DNA from: Bryopsis sp. KO-2023
Lineage: Eukaryota > Chlorophyta > Ulvophyceae > Bryopsidales > Bryopsidaceae
NCBI GenBank assembly: GCA_030272585.1
Contig: BSYQ01000015.1
Span: forward strand, 558,001 to 622,000
Direction of reading: 5' to 3'
Length of the DNA stretch: 64,000 nt
Part shown: piece by piece, positions 34,474 through 45,681 of the stretch
Layout of the letters: each line of letters begins with the position of its first letter
Position numbering within the stretch: the stretch's first letter is position 1
The notes under the pieces: generated by a model
Told to the model about the DNA's origin: nothing
Seen by the model: only the letters and a program-made list of their open reading frames with translations
Database searches by the model: none
Made by a program: the position numbers and the translations under genes

Positions 34474-35032
34474 GGCTTCAGACCGGTGCGTTTTCCAATG
34501 AAAGAAACCTTTTTTTTGTTTTCAACTCCGAAACCGAAAGTAGAATTTGAACAGAAGTTGTGAACTTTTTGCCACTCTTGTTTCTGGAAACTGGAGCTGC
34601 GTCCCAGGTTCCGCTAATTGACAAGTGGGTGAGTCACTGTTCCGATCAATTAACAGCTCACTGCGAGGTGCCCAGTCCGTTTCTCACCCCAACAGAAGCT
34701 CATGCAAGAACCGATCGGTTGTCTTTTCTTGTTCCAGCTGCACTTTCTCATTCTCATTCTCATTCGCATTCATTCTTGAACCCAGAGAAAAAAAATGAAA
34801 ATAAAATTCCAACATGTATGTCGAGAAAAAAGTAAAGCTTGCTCATAACTGCGTTTTTTCAGCATCCTCTGTCCTATTTCCCCAAAAAATCGGTTCACCC
34901 TCTAAAGATTGAAATATGACTGAATCCCTGCCGTTCTTTTTTTTTTTCTTTCTTTTTTTTTTTTTTTTGCCCCCTGGATGTGTATGAATTCAACTGATTG
35001 TAAAAGGGGTGGGGCATTTTGCCACTCACTGA
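34474..35032. other. Upstream region of the Lifeguard gene
   Basis: No gene recognised. Contains a run of CATTCT/TCATTCTCATTC hexamer-like repeats near 34746-34775 and long T runs near 34937-34968. Confidence 0.5.
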
Positions 35033-35200
35033 TCAGATATTAGTCATTTCAGCTATACGTTTTCTAGCCAGCAACACTGTTTCGGCACCTAAAATCGGAT
35101 ATCGTGAGGTGGACCAAAGCTGTCGTATTGTTTGGTTGTATAGCTGTCTGGGAATTTTTTTACCGACATTTGCGCTTGACCCAATGATTTTATAGGACAT
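35033..35200 (-). CDS. Short exon-like ORF, unidentified
   Basis: A 55-residue frame, from an ATG at 35198-35200 to a stop at 35033, directly preceded on its strand by a good acceptor (TTTCAATACAG), so it may be the last coding exon of a small gene. It has balanced composition (IPRQLYNQTIRQLW, YPILGAETVLLARKRIAEM) and an LY-x-x-x-I-R pattern vaguely like LYR-motif mitochondrial proteins. The upstream exon was not found with confidence. Confidence 0.3.
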   Translation of the reverse strand: MSYKIIGSSANVGKKIPRQLYNQTIRQLWSTSRYPILGAETVLLARKRIAEMTNI

Positions 35201-35441
35201 CTGTATTGAAACAAAAAACAAAAAGACAAAAAGATAGTTCACTGGAGACAGTTCTTCTGAACAAGAAATGTGACTAAGGCTGATTTTATCGTTCAGCCAA
35301 ATCCAGGCACACACCCCCGACATTATCAGATATACGGATCCAATTCCAAGCTCTTACAAATACAAACCTTCAAATGAATCCATTACCAAAAAAAATACAG
35401 TCAAAACAATTGCACTTCAGTCATAAATATCACTCCACCCT

Positions 35442-37054
35442 TCACAGTTTCAACTCCTCCGGTGCCACTAGGATTCCATCCTTGTCAGCATGCACCCAAT
35501 GGCCTGGCTTGAACGTAGCCCCACCAAATGAGACTTCCACATTGCTCAGGCCAACGTCCCGTTTGGCGCTTTTCAACGGATATGTGTTCAGAGCCTTCAC
35601 CAGAATCGGCATTTTTCCGATATCCTCCGAGTCTCGGATGCATCCATAAACGATGATGCCCTGATGTCAGACAGCACGGTCATATCATAACGGCCAGTTA
35701 TCAGTTCTGGCTGCTCGACTACCCCACACAATTTTTTTATGAAACTAAAACTTGTGGTTTTTTGGAATGCTTTGCACAATGTAGCACAAACTTTGGGTTT
35801 GTCGGTTCGTTGTTTTTTTTTCCTCGTTTGAAAAGGCTGCATCAATGGAATAAAAGGGAGAAGTTTGCTCCCAAATCTTTTGGAAAGAAGGCAAAAAACC
35901 AAAAGCGGCACTCACGCTCCATCCATTCTTGTAGCCCATTTCAGCCAGGTTATCACCCAGGAGGGCACATCTCAGAGAAGCCCCTCCATCCACAACCAAC
36001 ACCCGACCATTTCCCTTCTCCTCTAGGGCCTACGTACCAAATCATTCAAACAGAAACAGTGCAAAATAAAAGCATATTGTAAACGAAATGGTGGGTCATG
36101 ATTGGAATTCTGGTATGCTCCCAGCCTTTCAATATGAATATGAGACAAAATCCAATTCTTTTCAACCAGACTACTGCCCTTGATTTTTTGCACTGTGAAC
36201 AATTAGTGCATCCAAGCATGCCCAAATATGATGGCAACGTGCAAAAAAAAATAAAAAAACACGAACAAACAAATAATACTATGTGCAGAGCACCGCTCAC
36301 CTTACGAACGAGAGGATTGTTTTCAAAGCATTTGACGGTGGCGATCTGGCCATGCGCCCGAATCGCTCCTCCAAAATCTCTACGTTTGAGTGTGTCTTTG
36401 ATCAGGACTAAACATCCTCTTTCGAATATTTCATTATTCATTGAGAGCTCTTTTGTTCTGTCTAGGGTGGCTGGATGTTGACAATGAAAAAGGGCCATGC
36501 TAGGATGGTTTGATCTACTGTAAAGAGTTTGAAAAAAATCCTATGCAGAATAATGACATCTCGAATCCTGAACACGTGCTTGCGAACCACCTCTTGGATG
36601 ATGCGCAAGCTTTCAAGCAAATTGTCTTGGTGAGTCGATCAACAGGACAACCAGCGTTCCAGAAACTGCCAACTTCGACCGGACTTTCCGCCCACCTGAA
36701 AATAGGCTCCACTATTTGAACTTTCCTTTCGCAAACTTTATCCACAGGGTCTGGGAGGTGCACGTCGCATAAGTCGGCCGTCCCTGCGCGGGAAGCATCT
36801 GCGGGAGGGGTTTGCGTGACTGGCCCAGAAGCAGACCTCGCGACACCATTCCATAGCGGAGGAAATTTGGAGTTCAGAATCGATCCGCCGCCAACTGCAG
36901 TCGATTGAGTCGCGACGAGTGAAGTCCAAACGGGACTGGTCCCGAGTGAGCGCCCGATATTCCGCAACATTCTCCCTCTCAAAGAAAAACTTACTTTTGG
37001 CGACGACGATACCGTAAATGGCGGGCGTTGCAGTTGTGTGACCACACTGATCAT
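35442..37054 (-). CDS. RraA-like / 4-hydroxy-4-methyl-2-oxoglutarate aldolase family protein
   Basis: Four exons on the minus strand in phase: 37054-36696, 36379-36301, 36029-35916 and 35660-35442, about 256 aa. The catalytic core begins at [15 protein letters not shown] (~residue 92) and continues with [58 protein letters not shown] and [19 protein letters not shown]. The R-D-x2-D triad motif of HMG/CHA aldolases (RDSED) is intact, so metal-dependent aldolase/oxaloacetate decarboxylase activity is possible. Bacterial RraA (RNase E inhibitor) shares the fold. The core is ~165 aa as usual; the extra ~90 N-terminal residues ([20 protein letters not shown]..., then [10 protein letters not shown]) look like an organelle presequence. 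Diverges from the secreted Pro/Thr-rich gene. Confidence 0.85.
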
Positions 37055-37300
37055 ATGGCAGACAGGGTAACGCAGGCGTTTCTGGCGTTTAGACGCAGAT
37101 TCGCGCGCGCGTGGAAATGTAGTTTCTTCCGAGCAGAAGGCGAGAGTGACAGGTGTCTTCTACAAGCAAAATCCAGCAGGGGTATAGCCCAGGCCAGCGC
37201 AGGCCTGCGACATTGACATTCCCTGAACCAAGCTGGGACGCACCACTCTCACTCGACAACAACCGTGTCGAAATCCGTGTTGGTGCTAGAAGCTGTCGGA
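37055..37300. promoter_or_regulatory. Divergent RraA-like / secreted-protein intergenic promoter
   Basis: 246 bases between opposing start codons, GC-richer than most intergenic DNA here (GCGCGCGC near 37104). No TATA box obvious. Confidence 0.35.
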
Positions 37301-38299
37301 ATGCCACTGACGCTGGGAACCTTTCCTCTCGCATTCTGTGCGCTGTTGATACTGTCGTCGGACGTGGGTGCAGCTAAGACACAGCGTAAGCGAGTGGAAG
37401 AACAAAACACACAAACTGTTTTTTTTAGAAGGACGGCGGCTCTGGGTGTCAAACATTCAATGAAGTTCTCGCACAAACTGATGTGTTGTTTTTCTGTTGC
37501 AGACCATTTTCTTCACACTGGACTCTCAGCTACTTCTGCACACACTTCCGAATCCCAGGATGCGTCTGTGACGGTCGTTCCAGGGTCACAGGGACAGGTA
37601 ATCATTGTCGATGAAGACGGAGACGGAGAGGGGGTGGTGCTGGTATTGGGAGAAGCCGCAAGTATCGCCCCAGATCAACGACCAGTATACTCGGTACCAA
37701 CGGCGATATCCACGACCCCAACTACCACACCTCCGCTGCCCATGGTGAGTCCTGGCGCCTCAAAAGTGGCAGTGTGCAGGAACACTGGTTGAAATCAGAA
37801 AGCGTGGGCATCTTTGGCTTGTTTGCTCGTTTACACGCACTGACAAGGGAACTGCTTGTAGGCTGATATTGAGGTGAACCCAGCGACGGGGCATTCTTTC
37901 ATCCGCACAGGCGACAGGGCACCGCAGCTGGTCAACCCGAGAACAGGGAAACCTTTCGATTCTTCAACAATTCCTTCCGCACAGCCTTCGTTCGTCTCAG
38001 GGCAACTGCAGCCACCAGCAAACTTCCCTTCGACTCCTGATCCCACTGCACCACCCGGAACTATTGGGTTCGTTCTACCGCCACCAATAGCTGGCGCTGC
38101 TGTTCCATCTTTGACACCTGACACGGCTGCTCAAACAGAAGCCTCTGACCCGCGTGCTGCTCTTTCCCCAACCCCAACGGAGTCGGAAGCAGGAGGAAAT
38201 GACGGAGAGGAATTGGAACTGAACGCTGGCACAGGTTTTGCTCAGGCACCTGCAGATGAACCAGCAGACGCCACTTCAATGCTATCAGACTCGGGTTGA
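37301..38299 (+). CDS. Secreted Pro/Thr/Ala-rich acidic protein
   Basis: Three exons in phase: 37301-37385, 37503-37744 and 37862-38299, 254 aa. Start is ATG 37301 (MPLTLGTFPLAFCALLILSS), a signal peptide of ~24 residues. The first exon splits at GTAAGC. The mature chain has an acidic loop (DEDGDGEG), a run of Thr/Pro (ISTTPTTTPPLP), a conserved-looking block (MNPATGHSFIRTGDRAPQLV preceded by ADIEV) and a long Pro/Ala/Ser tail. No Cys pairs and no domain recognised. Probably extracellular and O-glycosylated (inference). Confidence 0.65.
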
Positions 38300-40342
38300 C
38301 CTTTTGAATGGATGCATGAACCTCCAGGATTTTTCACCCTGTTGAAAACTGTGTAAAAGGATCTATAGCCAGACCATGACACCCCATGGTCAGAGGATAT
38401 AAAGAAAAAGAGGCAACAAAGAAAGGTCTCATCGTGATTTGCAGGTCAGCTGAGCATAGTGGACTGTTAATTGTAAGGATGTTCATTGATCATTGAAAAT
38501 GGCAGTTACTGGAACATGTAAAGTTGATCTCTAGGGAGAAATCAGTGTTGATCTACATCAATATATAGGGGGGAGAATTTATCAATCAACTTCACAGTCA
38601 TTGAAGGATGGTAACTAGGAGACAGGTTCACAAGGGTTCCTTTATGCTATACAACAGTTGGAATATTGGAGACAGAAATAATTAGGATCTTGTGAGAAGC
38701 TTTCTTAAGTTATGGTGAGGAATCGCTGTTCATTTTTTTTCAGAAAAATAGTGGATGGTGAACATGTAAATTGTAATTGTTCATTGAATTTGGCCTGTAA
38801 AGTAAAAATTATCTGTGTGCACAATGTGCACTGCACGTGCAACACACGATGAACATGCACAATGCACATGCATTTATTATTCTTTGGTATTGTGATATGT
38901 TTTGCGTCAAAGACTCTTGTATGGCTACCACTACATATGTGTGATACAAATATGCACATAAGAAAGAAAAAAAAATGGTGATGGAAGTCCAAATTGAGGT
39001 GGTGTCAATTAGCACTAAAGCTTTCACAGTTTCATTTGGTTTCTTGGTGACAAAAGCCTCCACAAAACTCACAAAAAAGCATGAGTCCTGTTTTTGGAGG
39101 CCTAACTCAGTGCCATCAGTTTCAGAGACCATCAATGACTACGCCAAAGTTTCGACCACGACCGAAAATGCCCATTTTTCGGCACCTCCTAGATAATGAG
39201 GAGGAGTACATATGTGCTCAATAGATAACAAGCCAAGCAGTTGATGAAAGGCTTCCTTTGAAAATCAACCCAAAGTCTGGAAGACTGGGTGCCATTGGGT
39301 GGGGGGATCCCCCACTGGGGAAAATGTGGAAGTAGTTATCCAAGCAGATTTGGGAGGTCAAGAGAGTGTGAATGGCCAAGCTGCATTTAGAATCGATGGG
39401 TAGGGGGACCTACTACAGAGGACTCTGAACCTAGGGTGGCTTTTTTCTAGTCACAACCAACATCAAGATATTTTTGAAGCATAATGAGCTCATAACTAAA
39501 TCCCTTGGTTTGGAGCCACACAGAAGAGGTCATTGGATGATAAAGTGATAAACAAATTTTCCCCTCGTTGGAGTCAGCTCAAAGAACACTGTTTAGCCCA
39601 TTGGAGTTTTAAAATTCTCGAACAGTTCTTTTCCGTAGTTGCAGGAAGTACTGTTTTTCAAGGTGAAATTTTTTTTCAGGTCAGGAATTTTTTTTTCCAG
39701 TTTCGGATAACAATCACGTGATGTAATGAGAAGTAGACAAGGATACCTTAATAATCTGGATGGCAGCAGGTCAGCGCAATCGAATCATGCTTGATATTTC
39801 ATAGGATTTTTGGAATGATAAGTTTTGTATATATTTCTGCATCTTTCTGTGCAGAAATAATAAGGTTCTTTTCACATTGTTGAATATTTGAATGTTGAAT
39901 GTAAAAGCCAATGTTTTATACCTCCTCAAAAAATCAAACAAATTGACAACCACAAAATTTGGCCCAAGAAAAAAATAAAAATAAAACTACTTTTCACAAC
40001 TTCACCAGAAGAGCCAAAAAAGATAAACAACAAATTATTACAAAATGAAAAAAAAAAAAAAAACATTACAAAAAAAATATGTTCATTAACACCACATAAC
40101 CTTCCCAAATATATTTTCGAACATTTTATTCAATCTCTTTAAAAAAAAAATCCACTTCTTTTGTCAAATTTTAAAATGCAAAAAAATAAAGAATGAAGAA
40201 TGAAAAATGTCAAAGAATAAAGAATCCAGAAAATTAGAAAAAATAAAGGATTGGCAGCGAAGAATCGAAAAAAAATAAAAAATGGCAGCAGCGTACTTAT
40301 GTCTGAATAGTTCCATCATAAAAGAATGTTCCAAAACAATTT
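38300..40342. other. Intergenic, no supported gene
   Basis: Mixed A/T-rich sequence. Near 38810-38870 TGCAC/GTGCA words recur on both strands, giving weak inverted symmetry. Open frames (for example minus 38809-39135) have no domain. Confidence 0.5.
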
Positions 40343-41540
40343 TTGAAACCTGATTTCCATCCAAATATTTTTTCAGCCCAGAAAATGTGGCTGGTTTTTC
40401 AACCCCCCTTGAGAGGCTCCACCAATATGTGCAGAAAAAAAGGAAAGAAAAGAGCCTGATTTCCATCCAAATGTTTTTTCAGCCCAGAAAGTGTGGCTAT
40501 TTTCTTAAACACCGTTTGACACCTTCGATCAGTGCTCTCCAAAAAACAAAAATCAAACTGGAAACCCATCCAGTGTTTTTCCTCAGCCCAGGCAGTGCGA
40601 CTGGAATTTTTGAACCCCTTACAGAGGCTCGATCGATATTATCCAAAAAACAAAAACCAAACTGGAAACCCATCCAGTGTTTTTCCTCAGCCCAGGCAGT
40701 GCGACTGGAATTTTTGAACCCCTTACAGAGGCTCGATCGATATTATCCAAAAAACAAAAACCAAACTGGAAACCCATCCAGTGTTTTTCCTCAGCCCAGG
40801 CAGTGCGACTGGAATTTTTGAACCCCTTTTAGAGGCTCGATCGATATTATCCAAAAAACAAAAACCAAACTGGAAACCCATCCAGTGTTTTTCCTCAGCC
40901 CAGGCAGTGCGACTGGAATTTTTGAACCCCTTTTAGAGGCTCGATCGATATTATCCAAAAAACAAAAATCAAACTGGAAACCCATCCAGTGTTTTTCCTC
41001 AGCCCAGGCAGTGCGACTGGAATTTTTGAACCCCTTTTAGAGGCTCGATCGATATTATCCAAAAAACAAAAACCAAACTGGAAACCCATCCAGTGTTTTT
41101 CCTCAGCCCAGGCAGTGCGACTGGAATTTTTGAACCCCTTTTAGAGGCTCGATCGATATTATCCAAAAAACAAAAACCAAACTGGAAACCCATCCAGTGT
41201 TTTTCCTCAGCCCAGGCAGTGCGACTGGAATTTTTGAACCCCTTTTAGAGGCTCGATCGATATTATCCAAAAAACAAAAACCAAACTGGAAACCCATCCA
41301 GTGTTTTTCCTCAGCCCAGGCAGTGCGATTGGAATTTTTGAACCCCTTTTAGAGGCTCGATCGATATTATCCAAAAAACAAAAACCAAACTGGAAACCCA
41401 TCCAGTGTTTTTCCTCAGCCCAGGCAGTGCGACTGGAATTTTTGAACCCCTTACAGAGGCTCGATCGATATTATCCAAAACAAAATCAAACTGGAAACCC
41501 AGTGCGGCTGGTGTTTTCGAACCCCTTTTGAGGCTCCATT
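40343..41540. repeat. Minisatellite, 104-bp unit, about nine full copies plus diverged edges
   Basis: The unit (for example 40763-40866) contains AAACTGGAAACCCATCC, CAGTGTTTTTCCTCAGCC, GTGCGACTGGAATTTTTG and GGCTCGATCGATATTATCC. Copies start every 104 bases from about 40555 to 41488. Two diverged units precede (from ~40343) and a shortened one follows (to ~41540). The inner copies share CCCCTTTTAGAGG while the outer copies have CCCCTTACAGAGG. Because 104 is not a multiple of three, the repeated open frames inside are not a repeated protein. Confidence 0.92.
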
Positions 41541-41645
41541 TTATCTCCGATGATCCGCTCAAATCATGATCCGAAACATGATCCAATTTTGCTCCTCAGG
41601 TACTCGCTGCGCTTCAGTCGCGGGCTCAAGATTTGACTGGGATTT

Positions 41646-42215
41646 TTGAATGTTGTGCTGAATGTTTTTGTGTTTCGCTGGAACACAAAGAAAAACTCAA
41701 AGCAGCTGAGTGGACTTTTGGCGCCGAGGTGCGCGAAGCGCAGCATCAGCCTGCCAAAGATTGTACCGTGGGAGCACCCTGATGGGGTCCCTCCTCGAAC
41801 CACGTCACTGGTGCCAGAAACGCGGATCGAAGACGCCTATCCCCTGGATGATCGAGATAAGGCACCGGTCAGGTAAGTATGTTGATTCGTAAAAAATGCG
41901 TTGGCAAGAGCGTGCAAATGGTTGCTGTCCTGCGTTGACAGAGAAAACGTTGGAACCCTCGCGCAAGGGCATGCAGTGCCAGCACAAACGGAAAAAATAC
42001 TCTCGCAGTCACCTAAACTAGAAAAAGCGCAGTTTTACACCTTCGTTAAACACAGTCAACCAGAATCTCCAGTTTCTGGCGGCGCAACACAATTCTTTTT
42101 CGACTTTCGACCGTTGCAAAACAAAACGCGCGGTCAATACACCGGAAGCTCCTATGATAACGATTGCCTTCTTCTTTTCGCACGATGCTGGTTTGTGCGT
42201 TCCGTCGAGATATGA
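41646..42215 (+). CDS. Hypothetical two-exon coding fragment
   Basis: Two frames join in phase across a 69-base GT-AG intron (41873-41941): the first ends HPDGVPPRTTSLVPETRIED... with a strong GTAAGT donor, and the second runs ENVGTLAQGHAVPAQTEKIL... to a stop at 42213-42215. Composition is protein-like, but there is no in-frame ATG in the first exon and no recognised domain. The 5' end would have to lie in or before the minisatellite. Confidence 0.28.
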
Positions 42216-43092
42216 ATGCACGGATATGAAGACGAGCACTCCACATCAAGGAAAAAACAAACGGGTCTCCCTTTTGCACATACCCAACTTTGTCAACTCC
42301 CAGAACCATAACCATCAACGGCACGAGTTACCCCGCACAACAGTATCAATCAACTTGACAGCGTTTTTCAAAGGCGCTACAGGTGTGTCGCAGCAAACTT
42401 GCTTTAGAGCCTCTCCAAGAGTGTTGCGAGAATCTTGACACTGTGGGGATGGTGGAAACCCCATATGAGTGGTATCTCCTTCACAATGTAATTTGATGTT
42501 TGTTTGTTTGTTTGGTTGGTTCTTGTTGTGGGCGATGTTCCAGAACTTTTAACCAGGAACTGAGGAAAGCATGCAGACAGTGAAGGCCGGACAGTTACTA
42601 GTCTATTGCAAAAGAGCAAAAGCGGCTTTCTCGTTCATCTCGCTCATACGCTCGTTGTTCTTTAATCTCTGAGAAGGACAACGACGCAATTCACGATCGC
42701 GATGGAACAATTGCATTTCGCGGTTAACCCAAAAAGTCCGTGCGCCGTTCAATGTTGTCGCATCGCAGCTATTCGCGTCTCATTTCTTGCTGCCGGGTAC
42801 AGCTGGAAATTTTCATTCTCACTATCCACTGCAAATGTCGGTGTGCGCAACTTGATTTTCGGGTCTATTCGCGATGGGATGCACTGCAAGAAACTGTTCG
42901 TCGAAGTTCGAGGTCTTTCCGCGCTCCTGTGCACTATTTAGCTGCGCCGATACCTCAATCCACTAACACGAATCGATATCGATTGATCGTTTCCTCCGAC
43001 TCTGCAAAGCAACTCTGACACGAAGTATCTCATTGGCGATTTCTATTAGAAACTCTGATTTTGAGTACAAGCAATTCCGTCGCTGGGTAAAA
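42216..43092. other. Intergenic before the Ala-rich secreted gene
   Basis: A 79-aa ATG frame at 42702-42941 (Cys-containing, no domain) is the only one of note and is not called. The rest is non-coding. Confidence 0.4.
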
Positions 43093-44398
43093 ATGAATCA
43101 AAGAACCTCTTTGGCAGTGCTAGGCCTTTTGTTGGCGACTGTGATGATCGTTCCTGGACAAGGTAGGTCGCTGGTTCGTAAATCTGGAGCGCAGAGATAG
43201 CATTTGATCAAATGAACGAAATATCAGCTAACACAAACTGGCTTTTGATCAACAGCTGCTCGAGCCAGCGCGAGTGCTTCCGCTTCCGCTTCAGCCTCCT
43301 CCAGTGGTGAGTGGATTCGAGATTGAACTTTCAGCCCATACCTGAGCCACGGACTAGTTGTTGATGGTGTATATCTTAACTTCAGGAGATGCGATAGCAC
43401 AAGCGAAAGCAGAAGCAAAATCCAAGGGTGGCGACGCAGAATCGATAGCAGTCGCTGACGCGGTTGCAGAGGATGGGGCCAGTGCTTTTGCCGATGCATA
43501 CGCCGAGGCCATCGCTAAAAAAGGAGGCACTGCAGTGGCAGAGTCGATCGCAGAGGCTTTCGCTGCGGATGGTGCCTATGCCGAAGCTGTCTCAGAGGTC
43601 AGTTCCTTTCCTGGCCGAACTCCACTCCAGTTGTGCTCTTTTGCCTTTCGTTTTCTGAGAAGTCCCTGTTTGACCAGGCTCTTGCAAAAATCATTGGGGA
43701 AGGTGATGTCGCGACGTTTGGGGAGGCGATCGCAGATGCGTACGGAGACAGCAACGAAGCTGTGGCCAGTGCTCTGGCAGAAGCTGTTGTGACGCAATCG
43801 TCCAGGAATCGTGAGGCCGTGGCTGAAGCAACGGCGGCGGCATTTGCCGAAGGTGGCAACTTGGCTTTGGCATTCGCTGATGCCTTCGCTCTGGCTATCT
43901 CAAAGGGAAAGTGTGATCAAGTGGCAGAAGCTTTTTCAGGTAAATACATCAACGCCGACACATCTTCGTGTCGATATTGTTTTGCTGGTGATGCTAGAAA
44001 AGTACTTACGCTCAGGTGTGTTTAAACCAGATGCCACTGCGCTGGCCGATGCGGGGGGATACTTGAACAATCTGTCCGAGGCGATTGCCGAGGCGGATGC
44101 CCAAGCTATCGCGGAGTGCGCTTATCCTTTGTGCAGAGGAAGAGCTAGAGACTGCTGCTCAGGAGAGCCAAAGAAACAATGCGGCTGCCACAGGTACCTA
44201 CATGTTGCTGTGTTTTTGCTTGTTTTTGCCTTGATCAAAGTTAAATTCGTGCTGTAGTCGCATTCGAGTGATCAGTCGTTTGACCTCGGCTGTTTTTGTT
44301 GTTTCAGACGAGGATGTGGCTGGGAAGCCTTTGTGACACATCCTTTCCATGCGTGGAGGGACACACGCAGAAAGAACTATTGTCAGTGTGGTGTTTGA
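43093..44398 (+). CDS. Secreted alanine-rich repeat protein with cysteine-rich tail
   Basis: Six exons in phase: 43093-43162, 43256-43306, 43386-43597, 43678-43939, 44016-44193 and 44308-44398, 287 aa. Signal peptide MNQRTSLAVLGLLLATVMIVPGQG. Exon 2 encodes an (Ala-Ser)n linker. Exons 3-5 encode long amphipathic Ala-rich runs with the pattern A-(E/D)-A-(I/F/V)-A repeated (SIAVADAVAEDGASAFADAY, ESIAEAFAADGAYAEAV, EAIADAYGDSNEAVASALAE). The last ~60 residues switch to a Cys-rich module (CAYPLCRGRARDCCSGEPKK, then CGC, CGW, CQC). A silk- or wall-like extracellular filament protein with a disulphide knob is possible (inference); no family recognised. The YR retrotransposon begins 178 bases after its stop. 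Confidence 0.72.
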
Positions 44399-44540
44399 AC
44401 ATTCTGATTTGTGTGATGTGAGGTATCTGGTGGTCATGTAAAAACTGAATTCCTTCATGGACTGTTACACAACTTCTGCAATTATGTATTTACGACTCTG
44501 ACTCTGACCCTGTCTTTCAGCAAATCCAAGCTCACCTGGA

Positions 44541-44567
44541 ATCACAGATGCAACTTGCATCTGTGAT
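44541..44567. repeat. Perfect 27-nt palindrome next to the YR element's left end
   Basis: Arms ATCACAGATGCAA / TTGCATCTGTGAT around one C, all 13 pairs matching; ends eight bases before the element. Confidence 0.75.
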
Positions 44568-44575
44568 GTCGGAAA

Positions 44576-44743
44576 AATGTTAAGTATCATTTGATACGAG
44601 TGGTTCAATTAGTCAGAAACGGTTGTGGTGGGAAGCTTTTGCTGTTTGATTTGCTGTTTAGTAACTGTGACCATTGGGACAGTTGCTGGTCTTTTTGACA
44701 GTACTTTATCGTGACGGACCCACAGCTATTCGTTGTTTCTTTT
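44576..44743 (+). repeat. A1 terminal repeat of YR element
   Basis: 168 bases beginning AATGTTAAGTATCATTTG, recurring as A2 at 63503-63670. Contains the small inverted repeat GTATCA-TT-TGATAC. Confidence 0.9.
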
Positions 44744-44828
44744 CTTTTGCTCCGTCCAGCAAGTGCGACTTGAAGTCGCTTCTCTTGCGAGTTTTTGAAA
44801 ACTCGTTTGCCGACCCTTTGGGTTGTGA

Positions 44829-45599
44829 ATGTCTCAGTCCAACGACCCCTCGTCGTTACAACAAGCTTTCATTAACGCTGCGTCGCAATATCGCGTGGCT
44901 ATTCCCCCGGACGTCCGACAGTTTGGGCAACTACAGACGGCCCTTTTCCCAGCTCTGAACAATCCCATTCAAGCCCCTCCAGGCCCTGTCCCTCCAGGAC
45001 ATTGGTTTGACTATTCGAGAACTTCCGACGGCCAACGGTTACAGGCCTTATTCGGTCAACGGAGTGGCTTTTGGGCGGAGTCTCTCTCTTGGGCTCCTGT
45101 CATATATTCATTGTTCGGGGCTACTGCCAACCTCTGCGCATTTTTAGCCCATCCTGAGATTCCCGAGGAACTACGACGATGTCTGCTACCTATGGTGGTC
45201 ACGTTGGGACACACTACTGACCTCGCATTGGAGAATTGGTACGTGCTTGTGAGTCATGCTGAGAATGACGGGACATTACCAGCCGCTGCTTTCGCCATGC
45301 AGTCACACCTCAGAATGTCCTCGGCACAACAAGCAGCCTACCATCCACCACGCATCGTGGCATACAATCAGACGTTCCAGGAACAAGTCAGCCGGGCTCA
45401 CACTAAACAGCAAGCCGCCCGATCGGCGCAGCAAGCAAAAGGCGCACAGTCGGGATCAGGACCTCAACAGCAGCAGGGACAAGGGGGAAAACGTAACAGG
45501 AAGGGGAGGGGGAAGGCGTTTGGACAACAACCACAACAGCAACAGCAACAGAACAAGGAGTTCGTTGGGTCGGAATCGGCCCCAACTTCACACAATTAA
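44829..45599 (+). CDS. YR retrotransposon Gag-like protein
   Basis: 256 aa from an ATG 85 bases after A1. The N-terminal ~180 residues are helical with no zinc knuckle (ASQYRVAIPPDVRQFGQLQT, LAHPEIPEELRRCLLPMVVT). The C-terminal third is Gln/Gly/Lys-rich and basic (GQGGKRNRKGRGKAFGQQ, poly-Gln), suiting nucleic-acid binding. Position 5' of RT and lack of enzymatic motifs define it as Gag. The RT frame is open across its 3' part in the +1 frame. Confidence 0.75.
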   Translation: MSQSNDPSSLQQAFINAASQYRVAIPPDVRQFGQLQTALFPALNNPIQAPPGPVPPGHWFDYSRTSDGQRLQALFGQRSGFWAESLSWAPVIYSLFGATANLCAFLAHPEIPEELRRCLLPMVVTLGHTTDLALENWYVLVSHAENDGTLPAAAFAMQSHLRMSSAQQAAYHPPRIVAYNQTFQEQVSRAHTKQQAARSAQQAKGAQSGSGPQQQQGQGGKRNRKGRGKAFGQQPQQQQQQNKEFVGSESAPTSHN

Positions 45600-45681
45600 A
45601 CAGGCTGCCTGGGCGCAGCGGGCGAGTCGACGTTTACAGTCGACCTTACAGATCGACCACAGTCAGTTCTTTTTTCGAAAG

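Noticed and set aside
40343-41540. CRISPR-like array
   Set aside because: Units are contiguous with no variable spacers, in eukaryotic DNA.
40387-41586. Repeated open frames in the 104-bp array as a repeat protein
   Set aside because: The unit is not a multiple of three, so each copy shifts frame; repetition is at the DNA level only.
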